Assembly: GCF_008123515.1 (NCBI RefSeq)
Contig: NZ_VSSR01000035.1
Coordinates: 1 to 33,129 of the forward strand
Source: Bradyrhizobium cytisi
GTDB taxonomy: Bacteria; Pseudomonadota; Alphaproteobacteria; Rhizobiales; Xanthobacteraceae
DNA length: 33,129 nucleotides
Reading direction: 5' to 3'
The position numbers and the translations under genes are program-made. The notes beneath the pieces were generated by a model. The model did no database searches. It saw nothing but the letters and a program-made list of their open reading frames with translations, and was not told the origin of the DNA. The stretch's first letter is position 1. Each line of letters starts with the position of its first letter. This document shows, piece by piece, positions 7,813 through 16,212 of the stretch.

Positions 7813-8793
7813 TCAAACCGCATCCGCCCGCAGCAGCGTATCCACGGTGATGGTTCCCCGCGCGCGCGAAACGCAGGCGCAGATCTTCTGGTTGCTTTGC
7901 TTCTGGTGATCACTGAAGAAGACGTCGCGATGGTCGATCTCGCCGTCGACCTCGACGACGTCGATGGCGCAGAGGCCGCATTCGCCGCGCTTGCAGTCGG
8001 CTATCACCTCAAAGCCGCTGGCGTTGAGGACATCAAGCATCGAGCGCTCGCGCGGGATTTCGAGCTCGACACCGGAGCCCTTCAGGCGCACGCGGAACGT
8101 CTCTGTCGGCAGCGTGCCGCTGGAGCCGAACGTCTCGTAGCGGAGATCGGGAAGCGGATGCCCGGCGCCGATCCAGGCGTGGCGGGCGGCATCGAGCATG
8201 CGCATCGGGCCGCAGAACAGCGTCAGCGTGCCCTTCGGCAGTGCGGCGAACAGGCTGTCGAGATCGAGCCGCTTGCCTTCATCGCTGGCATGGACGACCA
8301 GGCGGTCGCCGAGCAGGCTTGAGAGCTCGTCGAGATAGGCGGCGTCAGCGCGCCCGCGCACGGCGTAGTGCAGCGTGACAGCGGCGCCGCGGCGCGCCAG
8401 CGCCTGTGCGGCACTGATGATCGGGGTGATGCCGATGCCGCCGGCGATCAGGCAATAGTTTTGGCGCGTCCAATCGACCGCGAGCAGCGACGACGGCCGC
8501 GTAATGTCGAGCCGTGCGCCCGGCGCGAGCTGCCACATGTAGCGTGAGCCGCCGCGGGAATCCTCCGCGCGGCGCACCGCGATCCTGAAGCCTTGCGGCG
8601 AGGCTTCACCGACCAGCGAATAGGACCGTGTCTCGGGCTGGCCGTCGATGGTGACGCTGACATTGATGTGGCTGCCGACCGGATAGGCGCTGCCATCGAA
8701 CTGGTCGGGCCGAATCAGGAATTCGCGGATGGCGGGCGCAAGATCGCGGGTCGAGACGAGCGTGGCGGGAATCCAGGTTTCGACGAAGCGCAT
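7813..8793 (-). CDS. vanB: Vanillate-demethylase-type ferredoxin/flavin reductase
   Basis: The electron-transfer partner of a Rieske oxygenase, taking electrons from NAD(P)H through flavin to a [2Fe-2S] centre. The 326-residue protein has an N-terminal flavin-binding barrel with RSYSLVG near residues 75-81, an NAD domain with LIAGGIGITPI, and a C-terminal plant-type ferredoxin domain. The cluster ligands would be Cys267, Cys272, Cys275 (DCKRGECGLC) and Cys305 (KICACV). This order (flavin-NAD-ferredoxin) is that of class IA oxygenase reductases such as VanB. It is the last gene of the run with the GntR gene 7 bp upstream and the oxygenase beyond it. The gene symbol reflects family resemblance; the true substrate may be a related methoxylated aromatic. 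Confidence 0.85.
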   Translation of the reverse strand: MRFVETWIPATLVSTRDLAPAIREFLIRPDQFDGSAYPVGSHINVSVTIDGQPETRSYSLVGEASPQGFRIAVRRAEDSRGGSRYMWQLAPGARLDITRPSSLLAVDWTRQNYCLIAGGIGITPIISAAQALARRGAAVTLHYAVRGRADAAYLDELSSLLGDRLVVHASDEGKRLDLDSLFAALPKGTLTLFCGPMRMLDAARHAWIGAGHPLPDLRYETFGSSGTLPTETFRVRLKGSGVELEIPRERSMLDVLNASGFEVIADCKRGECGLCAIDVVEVDGEIDHRDVFFSDHQKQSNQKICACVSRARGTITVDTLLRADAV

Positions 8794-8800
8794 GGTGCCC

Positions 8801-9553
8801 TCAATCGGTTGCGGTCATGATCCGCGCCAGCGCCGGCAGCAAATCGAGATGGGTGCGGTTGCGCAGCGCGAGCCTTAAGTTGCGCACCGCGAGCCGGGCG
8901 TGCTCGCGCATCACGGCTTCGGCACGCGCACCCTCGCGGTTCTCGATCGCGTCGATCACGACGCGGTGGTGCTCCTGCCCGATGATCAGGATCTGCTGCG
9001 CCTCGGGCAGTGCCGACTGCGCCATCACGAAGGCGCTCGGCGAGGCGAACGGCAGCGCCGAGGCGCGGTCGATCTGCCGGATCAGCGGCGGGCTGCGCGA
9101 TAATTCGGTGAGCAGCGCGTGGAAGCGCGCGTTCAGCGCGACATAGGACGAGAACGCTTCGATCGAGATCGGCACTTGCCGCAGCAGCTCGTCGATCGCG
9201 GCGAGGCACTCCTTGAGCGGCTCGAGCTCGCGCGCGGAGACGCCGCGCTCGGCGGCAAAGCGCGCGGCGAGGCCTTCCAGCGTGCCGCGCAGCTCGATGG
9301 AATCGGAGATGTCGCGCTCGGAGAACGCTTTCACCATGAAGCCGCCGGAGGGGATCGCCTCCAGCAGGCCTTCCTCCTCCAGCCGCACCAGCGCCATGCG
9401 CACCGGCGTGCGCGAGGCGCCGGTGGTCTCCACCGCCTGCAGCTCGGAGATGCGCTCGCCGGGACGTAAAGTCCCCGACAGGATCTGGTCGCGCAACGCG
9501 AGCTGCGCCTTCACGGTCTGCGAGACGGAGCGGTCGACCTCACGTTCGGCCAT
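8801..9553 (-). CDS. GntR-family regulator with FCD domain
   Basis: A 250-residue regulator. Residues about 15-75 form the GntR winged helix (LRDQILSGTLRPGERI, SRTPVRMALVRLEEEGLLE). The C-terminal two-thirds is an all-helical FCD ligand-binding domain with conserved histidines in ARFHALL, EHHRVV and REHARLA, usually metal and carboxylate ligands. It sits between the oxygenase (3-bp gap) and reductase (7-bp gap) genes, so all three are almost certainly one transcript. The regulator probably senses the aromatic acid substrate or product and binds the TGTATACA palindromes before the oxygenase gene; this is inference. Confidence 0.9.
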   Translation of the reverse strand: MAEREVDRSVSQTVKAQLALRDQILSGTLRPGERISELQAVETTGASRTPVRMALVRLEEEGLLEAIPSGGFMVKAFSERDISDSIELRGTLEGLAARFAAERGVSARELEPLKECLAAIDELLRQVPISIEAFSSYVALNARFHALLTELSRSPPLIRQIDRASALPFASPSAFVMAQSALPEAQQILIIGQEHHRVVIDAIENREGARAEAVMREHARLAVRNLRLALRNRTHLDLLPALARIMTATD

Positions 9554-9556
9554 GAT

Positions 9557-10606
9557 CTACTCCGCGGCCTGGAGCTGCTGCGGCGGGTTCTCCTTCGCGA
9601 GCATCCTGTCGATCAGCTTGCGCATCCACATCGCGCCGGCGTCGATATTGAGATTGTAGAAGATGCGGTCCGGGTTCTCGTCCATGGCGCGCTGCTGCGC
9701 CTCCAGGATCAGCTCGTCCTCGTGGAAGATGCCGGAGACGCCGTCGCGGATTTCGGTGGTGATGCGCTGCTCGCCGATCTGATAGTTGCGCACGAACGCC
9801 CAGAAATAGTGGCAGGTCTTCTCGGTCTCGGGCGTGATGGTGTTGAGCACGAAACCGTTGACGCCCTGCGAGCGGTCGCCTTCCGGCGCGCCGGTGCCGG
9901 CCGGCGCCACGCCGACGTCGATGGCGATGGTGCACGGGGCCTCGAAGCGGATGATCTGCCAGCGGTCGACGAGGCCGGACTTGCCGAGCTGTTTGGCCCA
10001 GAACGGCGGCGCCTCGATGCCGCGCATCCAGCGCGTCACCGTCACCGTCTTCTCGCCATGGGTGACGTCGAACGGCGCTTCGGCGACCGCGTCATTGCCG
10101 ATGGAGGAGCCGTGCACAAACGTCTCGTGGGTGAGGTCCATGAGATTGTCGAGCACGAGGCGGTAGTCGCAATTGACGCGGATGGTCTTGCCGTCGCCGG
10201 CCCAGGCCGGATCGTGATTCCAGTGCATGTCGGGCACCAGCGCGGGATCGGCGAGCGCTGGATCGCCCATCCAGAGCCAGACGTAGCGGTGACGCTCGAC
10301 GACGGGATAGGCGCGCACGCAGGCAGACGGGTTGATGGTCTCCTGCGAGGGCATGAAGGTGCAGCGGCCCTGCGCGTTGTATTTCAGGCCGTGATAGCCG
10401 CAGACGACGGTGTCGCCTTCGAGCCGGCCCTTGGACAGCGGCACCAGCCTGTGCCAGCAGGCATCCTCCAGCGCGGTCACCGCGCCGTCGGCCTTGCGGT
10501 ACATCACGACGTGCTTGCCGCAGATCGTCCGCGGCAACAGCGCCGGCTTGACGTCGGCGTCCCAGGCGGCGGCGTACCAGGCGTTCATGGGGAAGGGTTT
10601 TGTCAT
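9557..10606 (-). CDS. vanA: Vanillate O-demethylase-type Rieske oxygenase
   Basis: The oxygenase component that hydroxylates and so removes O-methyl (or related) groups from aromatic acids. The 349-residue protein has a Rieske [2Fe-2S] centre with Cys50-His52 (ACWHRLVPLSKG) and Cys69-His72 (VVCGYHGLKYN). The mononuclear iron site would use His160, His165 and a later Asp (DLTHETFVH). The N-terminus (PMNAWYAAAWD) is typical of VanA-like enzymes. The ATG at 10606 has GGGAG eight bases upstream and is preferred over a TTG five codons earlier. Vanillate is the best-known substrate of the family, but close relatives act on other methoxybenzoates or dicamba-like compounds. Confidence 0.88.
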   Translation of the reverse strand: MTKPFPMNAWYAAAWDADVKPALLPRTICGKHVVMYRKADGAVTALEDACWHRLVPLSKGRLEGDTVVCGYHGLKYNAQGRCTFMPSQETINPSACVRAYPVVERHRYVWLWMGDPALADPALVPDMHWNHDPAWAGDGKTIRVNCDYRLVLDNLMDLTHETFVHGSSIGNDAVAEAPFDVTHGEKTVTVTRWMRGIEAPPFWAKQLGKSGLVDRWQIIRFEAPCTIAIDVGVAPAGTGAPEGDRSQGVNGFVLNTITPETEKTCHYFWAFVRNYQIGEQRITTEIRDGVSGIFHEDELILEAQQRAMDENPDRIFYNLNIDAGAMWMRKLIDRMLAKENPPQQLQAAE

Positions 10607-10638
10607 TGGGCGATCTCCCAAGGCTTATGTATGCGCTA

Positions 10639-10671
10639 TGTATACAATAACTGGGAGGCGGAATGATTCAA
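10639..10671 (-). promoter_or_regulatory. Promoter of the oxygenase operon with TGTATACA operator over the -10
   Basis: On the minus strand, TTGAAT (10666-10671) and TATTGT (10644-10649) lie 16 bp apart as a candidate -35/-10. The palindrome TGTATACA (10639-10646) overlaps the -10, a repression-compatible position for the FCD-GntR protein of this operon. FCD regulators commonly recognise short TNGT...ACNA palindromes. Confidence 0.5.
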
Positions 10672-10684
10672 GGCCTAAATTGCT

Positions 10685-10719
10685 GTATTATAATACCGGA
10701 CTATGATGCTGTGTATACA
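10685..10719. promoter_or_regulatory. Second TGTATACA palindrome and 12-bp AT-rich palindrome
   Basis: TGTATACA recurs at 10712-10719, 73 bp from the first copy, and between them lies the perfect palindrome GTATTATAATAC (10685-10696). Two identical operators seven helical turns apart would allow looping by a dimeric GntR regulator. This reading is inference from spacing. Confidence 0.45.
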
Positions 10720-10734
10720 GGATTAAACTCCGCT

Positions 10735-10837
10735 GTCATTCCCCGCGAAGGCGGGGAATCCAGTACTCCGCGGCGGTCGTTGATTCATCAAATCGGCGCC
10801 GCGGAGTACTGGATCACCCGCTTTCGCGGGTGATGAC
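10735..10837. repeat. Large inverted repeat, 40-bp arms
   Basis: The arms 10735-10774 and 10798-10837 are inverted copies with about six mismatches and a 23-base centre. Each arm itself contains a small hairpin (CCCCGCGAAGGCGGGG and ACCCGCTTTCGCGGGT). The shared core is ccagtactccgcggc. It lies between the divergent upstream region of the oxygenase operon and the 3' end of pgm, so it may terminate pgm transcripts. Its two-level symmetry resembles dispersed palindromic intergenic elements of Bradyrhizobium and Rhodopseudomonas rather than a simple terminator. Confidence 0.7.
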
Positions 10838-10877
10838 ATCATCTGGGGGGTAACGATAGCGGCGCTCGGCTCGGTCC

Positions 10878-12524
10878 CTACGCCCCGAACACCTTCTTCA
10901 GCCCGGCCTGCGCCTCTTCCTGAATCCGCTTGAGGTGCTCGGTGCTGCGAAAACTTTCTGCGTAGATCTTGTAGACGTCCTCCGTCCCCGACGGCCGCGC
11001 GGCGAACCAACCGTAGTCGGTCTCGACCTTGATGCCGCCGAAGGGCTGGCCGTTGCCGGGCGCCTTGCTGAGCGTGGCGCGGACCGAATCGCCGGCGAGG
11101 TCCTTCAGTCCAAGTTGCTCGGGCGTGACGGATTTCAAAATGTTCTTCTGCGGCGCGGTCGCTGCGACGTCGATGCGGGCGTAATGGGGCACGCCGAGCT
11201 CGGCAGTGAGATCGCCAAAGAGCTGGCTCGGATCGCGGCCGGTCTTGGCCATGATCTCGGCTGCGAGCAGGCCGAGGATGATGCCGTCCTTGTCGGTGGT
11301 CCACACCGTGCCGTCGCGGCGCAGGAACGAGGCCCCAGCGCTCTCCTCGCCGCCAAAGCCGAAGCCGCCCGTGAGGAGCCCGTCGACGAACCATTTGAAG
11401 CCGACCGGCGTCTCCACCAGCTTGCGGTCGAGCTTCTTGGCGACGCGGTCGATGATCGAGCTCGACACCACGGTCTTGCCGATCGCAGCGCTGCCGCCCC
11501 AGTTCGGGCGATGCGCGAACAGATAGGAGATCGCGGTCGCCAGATAATGGTTCGGATTCATCAGGCCGCCGGTGCGCGTCACGATGCCGTGGCGATCGGC
11601 GTCGGTGTCGTTGGCAAACGCAACGTCGAACCGGTCGCGCATCGCGATCAGGCTCGCCATCGCATAAGGCGAGGAGCAGTCCATGCGGATCTTGCCGTCC
11701 CAGTCGACGGTCATGAAACGGAAGGCCGGATCGATCGCCTCGTTCACGACACTGGCCCTGAGGCCATAGCGCGCGATGATCGGATGCCAGTAATGTACGG
11801 CAGCGCCGCCGAGCGGGTCGATGCCGATATTGATGCCGGCGGATTTGACCAGCTCGAGATCGACGACATTGCCGAGATCGGCAACATACGGGGTAATGTA
11901 GTCGTAGGCGTGAACGGTCGACGATTTCAGCGCCCTGGCATAGTCGATGCGCTTCACGCTCCTGAGGCCGTCGGCGAGATAGGCGTTGGCGCGCTTCTCG
12001 ACGACACCGGTGACATCCGTGTCAGCCGGCCCGCCATGCGGCGGATTGTATTTGTAGCCGCCATCCTCCGGCGGATTGTGCGAGGGCGTGACGACAACGC
12101 CATCGGCCAGACCCGACGTGCGGCCCTTGTTGTAGGTCAGGATCGCGTGCGAGATGACAGGCGTCGGCGTGTAGCCGCCGTCCTTGTCGATCATCACCTC
12201 GACGCCGTTGGCCGCGAACACTTCGACGGCGCTGACGAGCGCCGGCTCGGCCAGCGCATGGGTGTCGATGCCGATGAAGAGCGGCCCGGTCAGCCCCTTT
12301 TCTTTTCTGTAGTCACAAATGGCCTGCGTGGTCGCGAGGATGTGACCTTCGTTGAAGGAGCTCTTCAGCGAGGTGCCGCGATGGCCGGAGGTGCCAAACG
12401 CCACCCGCTGCGCCGGGTCCGCCGCGTCCGGCTTGCCCGCGAAATAGGCCGTCACGAGCCGCGGAATGTTGGCGAGCGCGTCCGGCGAGACCACTTTGCC
12501 CGCCGCGGGATCAACATCAGCCAC
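10878..12524 (-). CDS. pgm: Phosphoglucomutase (alpha-D-glucose phosphate-specific)
   Basis: Interconverts glucose-1-phosphate and glucose-6-phosphate in the cytosol, feeding UDP-glucose and glycogen synthesis. It is 548 residues from the GTG start at 12524, close to the about 546 of the E. coli enzyme. This GTG has GAGGA eight bases upstream, while a longer upstream reading has no ribosome site. Motifs: FGTSGHRG near residues 43-50, phosphoserine loop VTPSHNPP with Ser148, metal-binding DTDADRHG near 306-313, sugar-specificity GGEESAG near 391-397, and phosphate-binding RPSGTE near the C-terminus. It would supply glucose-1-phosphate upstream of the ugd pathway further right in the window, but it stands alone here. 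Confidence 0.95.
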   Translation of the reverse strand: MADVDPAAGKVVSPDALANIPRLVTAYFAGKPDAADPAQRVAFGTSGHRGTSLKSSFNEGHILATTQAICDYRKEKGLTGPLFIGIDTHALAEPALVSAVEVFAANGVEVMIDKDGGYTPTPVISHAILTYNKGRTSGLADGVVVTPSHNPPEDGGYKYNPPHGGPADTDVTGVVEKRANAYLADGLRSVKRIDYARALKSSTVHAYDYITPYVADLGNVVDLELVKSAGINIGIDPLGGAAVHYWHPIIARYGLRASVVNEAIDPAFRFMTVDWDGKIRMDCSSPYAMASLIAMRDRFDVAFANDTDADRHGIVTRTGGLMNPNHYLATAISYLFAHRPNWGGSAAIGKTVVSSSIIDRVAKKLDRKLVETPVGFKWFVDGLLTGGFGFGGEESAGASFLRRDGTVWTTDKDGIILGLLAAEIMAKTGRDPSQLFGDLTAELGVPHYARIDVAATAPQKNILKSVTPEQLGLKDLAGDSVRATLSKAPGNGQPFGGIKVETDYGWFAARPSGTEDVYKIYAESFRSTEHLKRIQEEAQAGLKKVFGA

Positions 12525-12563
12525 TGGAAATATCCTCGTCCTGTCGTACAGAGATTGCGCCAC

Positions 12564-12591
12564 ACCATAGCATCGGCCGGCCCCGCGCCAA
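12564..12591 (-). promoter_or_regulatory. Candidate promoter of pgm
   Basis: On the minus strand, TTGGCG (12586-12591) and TATGGT (12564-12569) are 16 bp apart, and the pgm GTG follows 39 bp downstream of the -10. This is a consensus match only. Confidence 0.35.
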
Positions 12592-12673
12592 GGGCACAAC
12601 ACGCGCGGTGGGCGGCTGTTCCGGAGATCGTGCTATGGTCTTCTTTTGATCTGGTCTTTTTTCGAGTCGGCAC

Positions 12674-13813
12674 ATGGTGCTGTTTCACAGGCTCTTATTT
12701 CTGCTGATTGGCTCGCTCGCGATGGGCTTTGCGCCAGCGCGGGCCGCGGAATTCTACACCGAGGACCTCCGCATCCCGATGACGGAAGCCGGGCCGCAGG
12801 GACTGGAGGCGTTTCTGGTCCGCCCGGCCGGGACCAAGCGCTATCCGCTCGCGCTGCTCAGCCACGGCACGCCGCGCAGCTTTGGCGATCGCGCGACCAT
12901 GACGGCGCACGCATATTACGGCATCGCGCTCGAATATGCCCGGCGCGGTTTCGCCGCGCTGATCGTGATGCGGCGCGGCTACGGCACCTCGCCCGGCGGC
13001 CGGGCCGACAGCGCCGGCGGCTGCGCCAATGCCGCCTATTTGCCGGCGGCAGCCGTTGCGATCGCGGATTTGCGCGCGGCGATCGACGCGATGGCGCGCA
13101 GGTCCGACGTCACCACGATAGGCATGATCGCGGCCGGCCATTCCGCCGGCGGGCTCGCCACCGTCGCGCTGACGGCGCAGCCGCCGCCCGGCCTCGTCGC
13201 CGCGATCAGCTTTGCCGGCGGCCGCGGCTCGCGCGACGATGACGAAGACGTCTGCAACGAGGATGGGCTGGTGCAGGCCTTCGCCAGCTTCGGCAAGTCC
13301 TCACGGGTGCCGATGCTGTGGGTCTACGCGACCAACGATCTGTACTTCGGCCCTGACCTGGCGCGCCGCCTCTATGCCGCCTTTCGCGCCGGCGGCGGCA
13401 GCGCGAAATTCGTCACGGCACCGCCTTACGGCGACGACGGCCACTATCTCTATTCCGTGGCCGGCCGCCCGCAATGGACGCCTTATCTCGACGCCTTCCT
13501 GCACGAGCGCGGGCTCGCCCACGACATGCTGAGCCCGCCCGATCCGCTGCCGCCGCCGGGCCATTTCAGTGACGCGGCGAAAGCCGAGTTTGCGCGCTAT
13601 CTCGCCAGCACCATGCCGCACAAGGCCTTTGCGGTATCGCCCAATGGCGGTTACGGCTGGCGCTCGGGGCGCAACACCGTGGACGATGCGCAACGCGATT
13701 CGCTTGCGGCCTGCATGAAATGGTCGCCGACCTGCACGCTCTATGCGGTCGACGACCAGCTGGCGGGGACGACACGACAAATCACCACGGATCAAAGCGC
13801 CCGCATACGGTAG
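12674..13813 (+). CDS. Secreted alpha/beta hydrolase
   Basis: A 379-residue exported serine hydrolase. The signal peptide covers about residues 1-25 (hydrophobic LLFLLIGSLAMGFA, then ARA). The alpha/beta-hydrolase domain has an oxyanion-type LLSHGTP, the nucleophile elbow GHSAGG with Ser157, a likely acid Asp222 (YATNDLYFGP) and His257 (DDGHYLY). The overall pattern is dienelactone-hydrolase or peptidase-S9-like. The last about 70 residues (YGWRSGRNTVDDAQRDSLAACMK ending CTLYAVDD) form a separate small Cys-containing module seen in some rhizobial secreted proteins. It is divergent from pgm with no operon partner. The substrate is not deducible; an ester or peptide is likely. Confidence 0.82.
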   Translation: MVLFHRLLFLLIGSLAMGFAPARAAEFYTEDLRIPMTEAGPQGLEAFLVRPAGTKRYPLALLSHGTPRSFGDRATMTAHAYYGIALEYARRGFAALIVMRRGYGTSPGGRADSAGGCANAAYLPAAAVAIADLRAAIDAMARRSDVTTIGMIAAGHSAGGLATVALTAQPPPGLVAAISFAGGRGSRDDDEDVCNEDGLVQAFASFGKSSRVPMLWVYATNDLYFGPDLARRLYAAFRAGGGSAKFVTAPPYGDDGHYLYSVAGRPQWTPYLDAFLHERGLAHDMLSPPDPLPPPGHFSDAAKAEFARYLASTMPHKAFAVSPNGGYGWRSGRNTVDDAQRDSLAACMKWSPTCTLYAVDDQLAGTTRQITTDQSARIR

Positions 13814-13847
13814 GGGCGCGGGCGATCAGATCTTTCGACAGTTGAGA

Positions 13848-14663
13848 TCAGAGCCGCTCGCTGAGCGCGAGCTTGTAACCGACACCGGTGACGGTGGCGA
13901 TGACGGGCGTGCCGCTGCCGACGAGCTTGCGACGCAGCCGCGCCACCAGCGCATCGACCGTGCGGATGTCGACCTCGGCCTGGCGGTTGCTGACGACCTC
14001 GATCAGATAGTCGCGGCTGAGCGGCCTGCCATCCGCACCGACGAGCGCGGCGAGCAGATCGAACTCGGCGCGCGTCAGCGCCACCGGCTTGCCGTCGCTG
14101 CCGAGCAGCTCGCGCCGCGTCAGGTCGATGATCCAGTCGCCGAAGGCGATCGAATTGTGGTTGCGCGCCGCCTTGCGGTCGATCGAGCGCCGCCGCAGCA
14201 CGCTGCGCGCACGCGCCAGCAGCTCGCGCAGATTGATCGGCTTGGTGACGTAATGATCGCCGGCGATCTCGAGGCCGAGGATGCGGTCGACATCGGTGTC
14301 GCGGCGGGTCACGAAGATGATGCCCGCATTGCTGGTCGCCTGGATCTCCCTGGCGAGCTCGAAGCCGTCGCCGTCGGGCAACTGCAAATCGAGGAAGACC
14401 AGGTCGGTGCGCGCGCGCAGCGCCTGGCGACATTCCGCGCAGGTACCGGCGCCGACCACGTCGAAATTGTTCTCGCTGAAGTAACCGACCAGCATCGTCC
14501 GGATCACCGGGTCGTCTTCGACCACAATCAATCGCTCGCGCCCGATAGGACGCAATTCCTGAAGTGCGGAATCGGCCACGATGTTGGATGTCCTGTGTGC
14601 GTTTGAGCCGCCCTGAAAATTCAGGCCGCCGCGCGACGCGCTGTCCTGTGAACGTACATTCAC
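13848..14663 (-). CDS. OmpR-family response regulator
   Basis: A two-component transcription regulator. The receiver domain has an acidic pair (VVEDD, Asp50-Asp51), phospho-acceptor Asp92 (FLDLQLPDGDG), Thr119 and Lys141 (VTKP). The C-terminal winged helix ends in RTVDALVARLRRKL and ATVTGVGYKL. The usual GADDYV before the KP is GDHYV here. The start is uncertain: the 271-residue form begins at a GTG, but a GTG at 14576 (AGGA 11 bases before it) gives 242 residues, nearer the family length. No histidine kinase lies adjacent, so it is an orphan here and its target genes are unknown. Transcribed divergently from the acyltransferase gene. Confidence 0.9.
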   Translation of the reverse strand: MNVRSQDSASRGGLNFQGGSNAHRTSNIVADSALQELRPIGRERLIVVEDDPVIRTMLVGYFSENNFDVVGAGTCAECRQALRARTDLVFLDLQLPDGDGFELAREIQATSNAGIIFVTRRDTDVDRILGLEIAGDHYVTKPINLRELLARARSVLRRRSIDRKAARNHNSIAFGDWIIDLTRRELLGSDGKPVALTRAEFDLLAALVGADGRPLSRDYLIEVVSNRQAEVDIRTVDALVARLRRKLVGSGTPVIATVTGVGYKLALSERL

Positions 14664-14964
14664 GGCTTATTCGAGCCCCCGAAACTGCCTGCTTGAACAC
14701 TAGGCTTGTTATGCTGCCCAAACAATATTGGTCACGGTATTGAAGTATTAAGTATGAATTGGCCCACACTTCTCACTGAGCGCATCGATGCGCGGAACTC
14801 GGCCCCGCTTCGGCCGCGCCCGGCACCAACAAGCCCGTTCATCCGAATCCGGATTCAACCGCCGGTTAACGTAAAGAAAGGCTTCCGCTTCGGTTTGGCC
14901 GTCACCGCCTCTATGCTTTCGCATCGCAAGCGCGAGAGAACGGCAAGACCACGGAGCAGGCGTG

Positions 14965-16173
14965 ATGCAGGGGCAGGCCCGGTTGGCCGGTCGGACCGAC
15001 CGAGGCGCAACGCCCTTCGGCCGCTCGCACAGCCTCGACTTCCTGCGCGGCCTCGCCATCGTCGGCGTGATGGCGATCCACGTCTCGCAATCTTTTCCGT
15101 CAAATATCCATGCCGTCGATTACGCCTTCATGTGCGGCTGGACCGGCGTCAACGTGTTCTACTTCGTCAGCGCCATGACAATGTGCCTGATGTGGACACA
15201 GCGCACCGAAGCGAGCCCGACGCGCAAATTCTACATCCGCCGCTTCTTGCGCATCGCGCCGCTGTTCTGGCTCGCGATCCCGGTCTATCTCGTCATCAAC
15301 GGCACGGGCCCGAGCACCAACGCACCGAACGGCATCGGACCGCTCCAGGTGATCCTGACCGCGACGTTCCTGCACGGCTTCTGGCCCGACAGCGTCAACA
15401 GCGTCGTGCCGGGCGATTGGTCGATCGCAGCCGAGATGATGTTCTATCTGGTCTTCCCGTTCGTGATCACGGCGTTCGGATCGCGCCGTCATCTCTATCT
15501 TGCGCTCGCGATCGTGCTGCACCTCGTCAATGTCTGCCTGTTCAAGCCGTGGGCGTTCGCGCTGTTCTCGGCCTATTACGGCCCCGGCCACGAGGCGTTC
15601 GTCTGGAACGCGCTGCACATCAGCTTCCTGAACCAGTTGCCGGTCTTCCTGGTCGGCTGCGCGCTGTTCTTCACGCTGCGCGACGGTTTTGCGAAGTCTG
15701 ACGCCGCGATCCTCGCAGGCTTCGTCGCGCTGTCCTTTGTCGCCGACCGGGCGACCGGATCGCACGAGTTCAACTATCTCGTGATCAACCTCGTGCTCGG
15801 CGCACTCGTGTTCTGGTGCATCCGCCTTGCGATCCGCCTGCAACCACTCGAGGCGCTCGGCCGCAATTCCTATTCGATGTACCTATCGCATTTCGCGGTG
15901 ATCTTCGGCCTGCGCCAGATCTGGCCGTTCGCGGACGGGCTGGCATCGCTGCTGCTCGCCTATGTCGTCACGGCCGCGCTGAGCTATCTGGTCGCGCGCG
16001 CGACCTGGCATCTGGTCGAGCGGCACGCGCAGGATCTGGCGCATCGCCTGACATCTTCCGGATCGAGCCGCTCGACCATCCAACCGAGCATCGCCGCCCC
16101 CGCGACAGGCATGCGCTCAGCGCCTGCTCCCGCAGGCCGGTGCGGCTTGCCTCGCTGCTGCCTTCGAACCTAG
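14965..16173 (+). CDS. Acyltransferase-3 family membrane protein
   Basis: An integral membrane O-acyltransferase of about 402 residues that would acetylate or otherwise acylate a surface polysaccharide or lipid. Near the N-terminus the family motif RSHSLDFLRGLAIVGVMAIH holds the conserved Arg and His. About ten hydrophobic segments follow (VNVFYFVSAMTMCLM, IAPLFWLAIPVYLV, MMFYLVFPFVITAF and others), with YIRRFLRIAP between the second and third. The late SYSMYLSHFAVIF segment is also typical. The ATG at 14965 has GGAG eight bases upstream; a GTG lies one codon earlier. It stands alone between the divergent response regulator and the MBL gene, so the acceptor is unknown. Confidence 0.88.
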   Translation: MQGQARLAGRTDRGATPFGRSHSLDFLRGLAIVGVMAIHVSQSFPSNIHAVDYAFMCGWTGVNVFYFVSAMTMCLMWTQRTEASPTRKFYIRRFLRIAPLFWLAIPVYLVINGTGPSTNAPNGIGPLQVILTATFLHGFWPDSVNSVVPGDWSIAAEMMFYLVFPFVITAFGSRRHLYLALAIVLHLVNVCLFKPWAFALFSAYYGPGHEAFVWNALHISFLNQLPVFLVGCALFFTLRDGFAKSDAAILAGFVALSFVADRATGSHEFNYLVINLVLGALVFWCIRLAIRLQPLEALGRNSYSMYLSHFAVIFGLRQIWPFADGLASLLLAYVVTAALSYLVARATWHLVERHAQDLAHRLTSSGSSRSTIQPSIAAPATGMRSAPAPAGRCGLPRCCLRT

Positions 16174-16212
16174 TGTGATCAAATCGACCGGCTTCACACT
16201 GGAGTAGACGCC

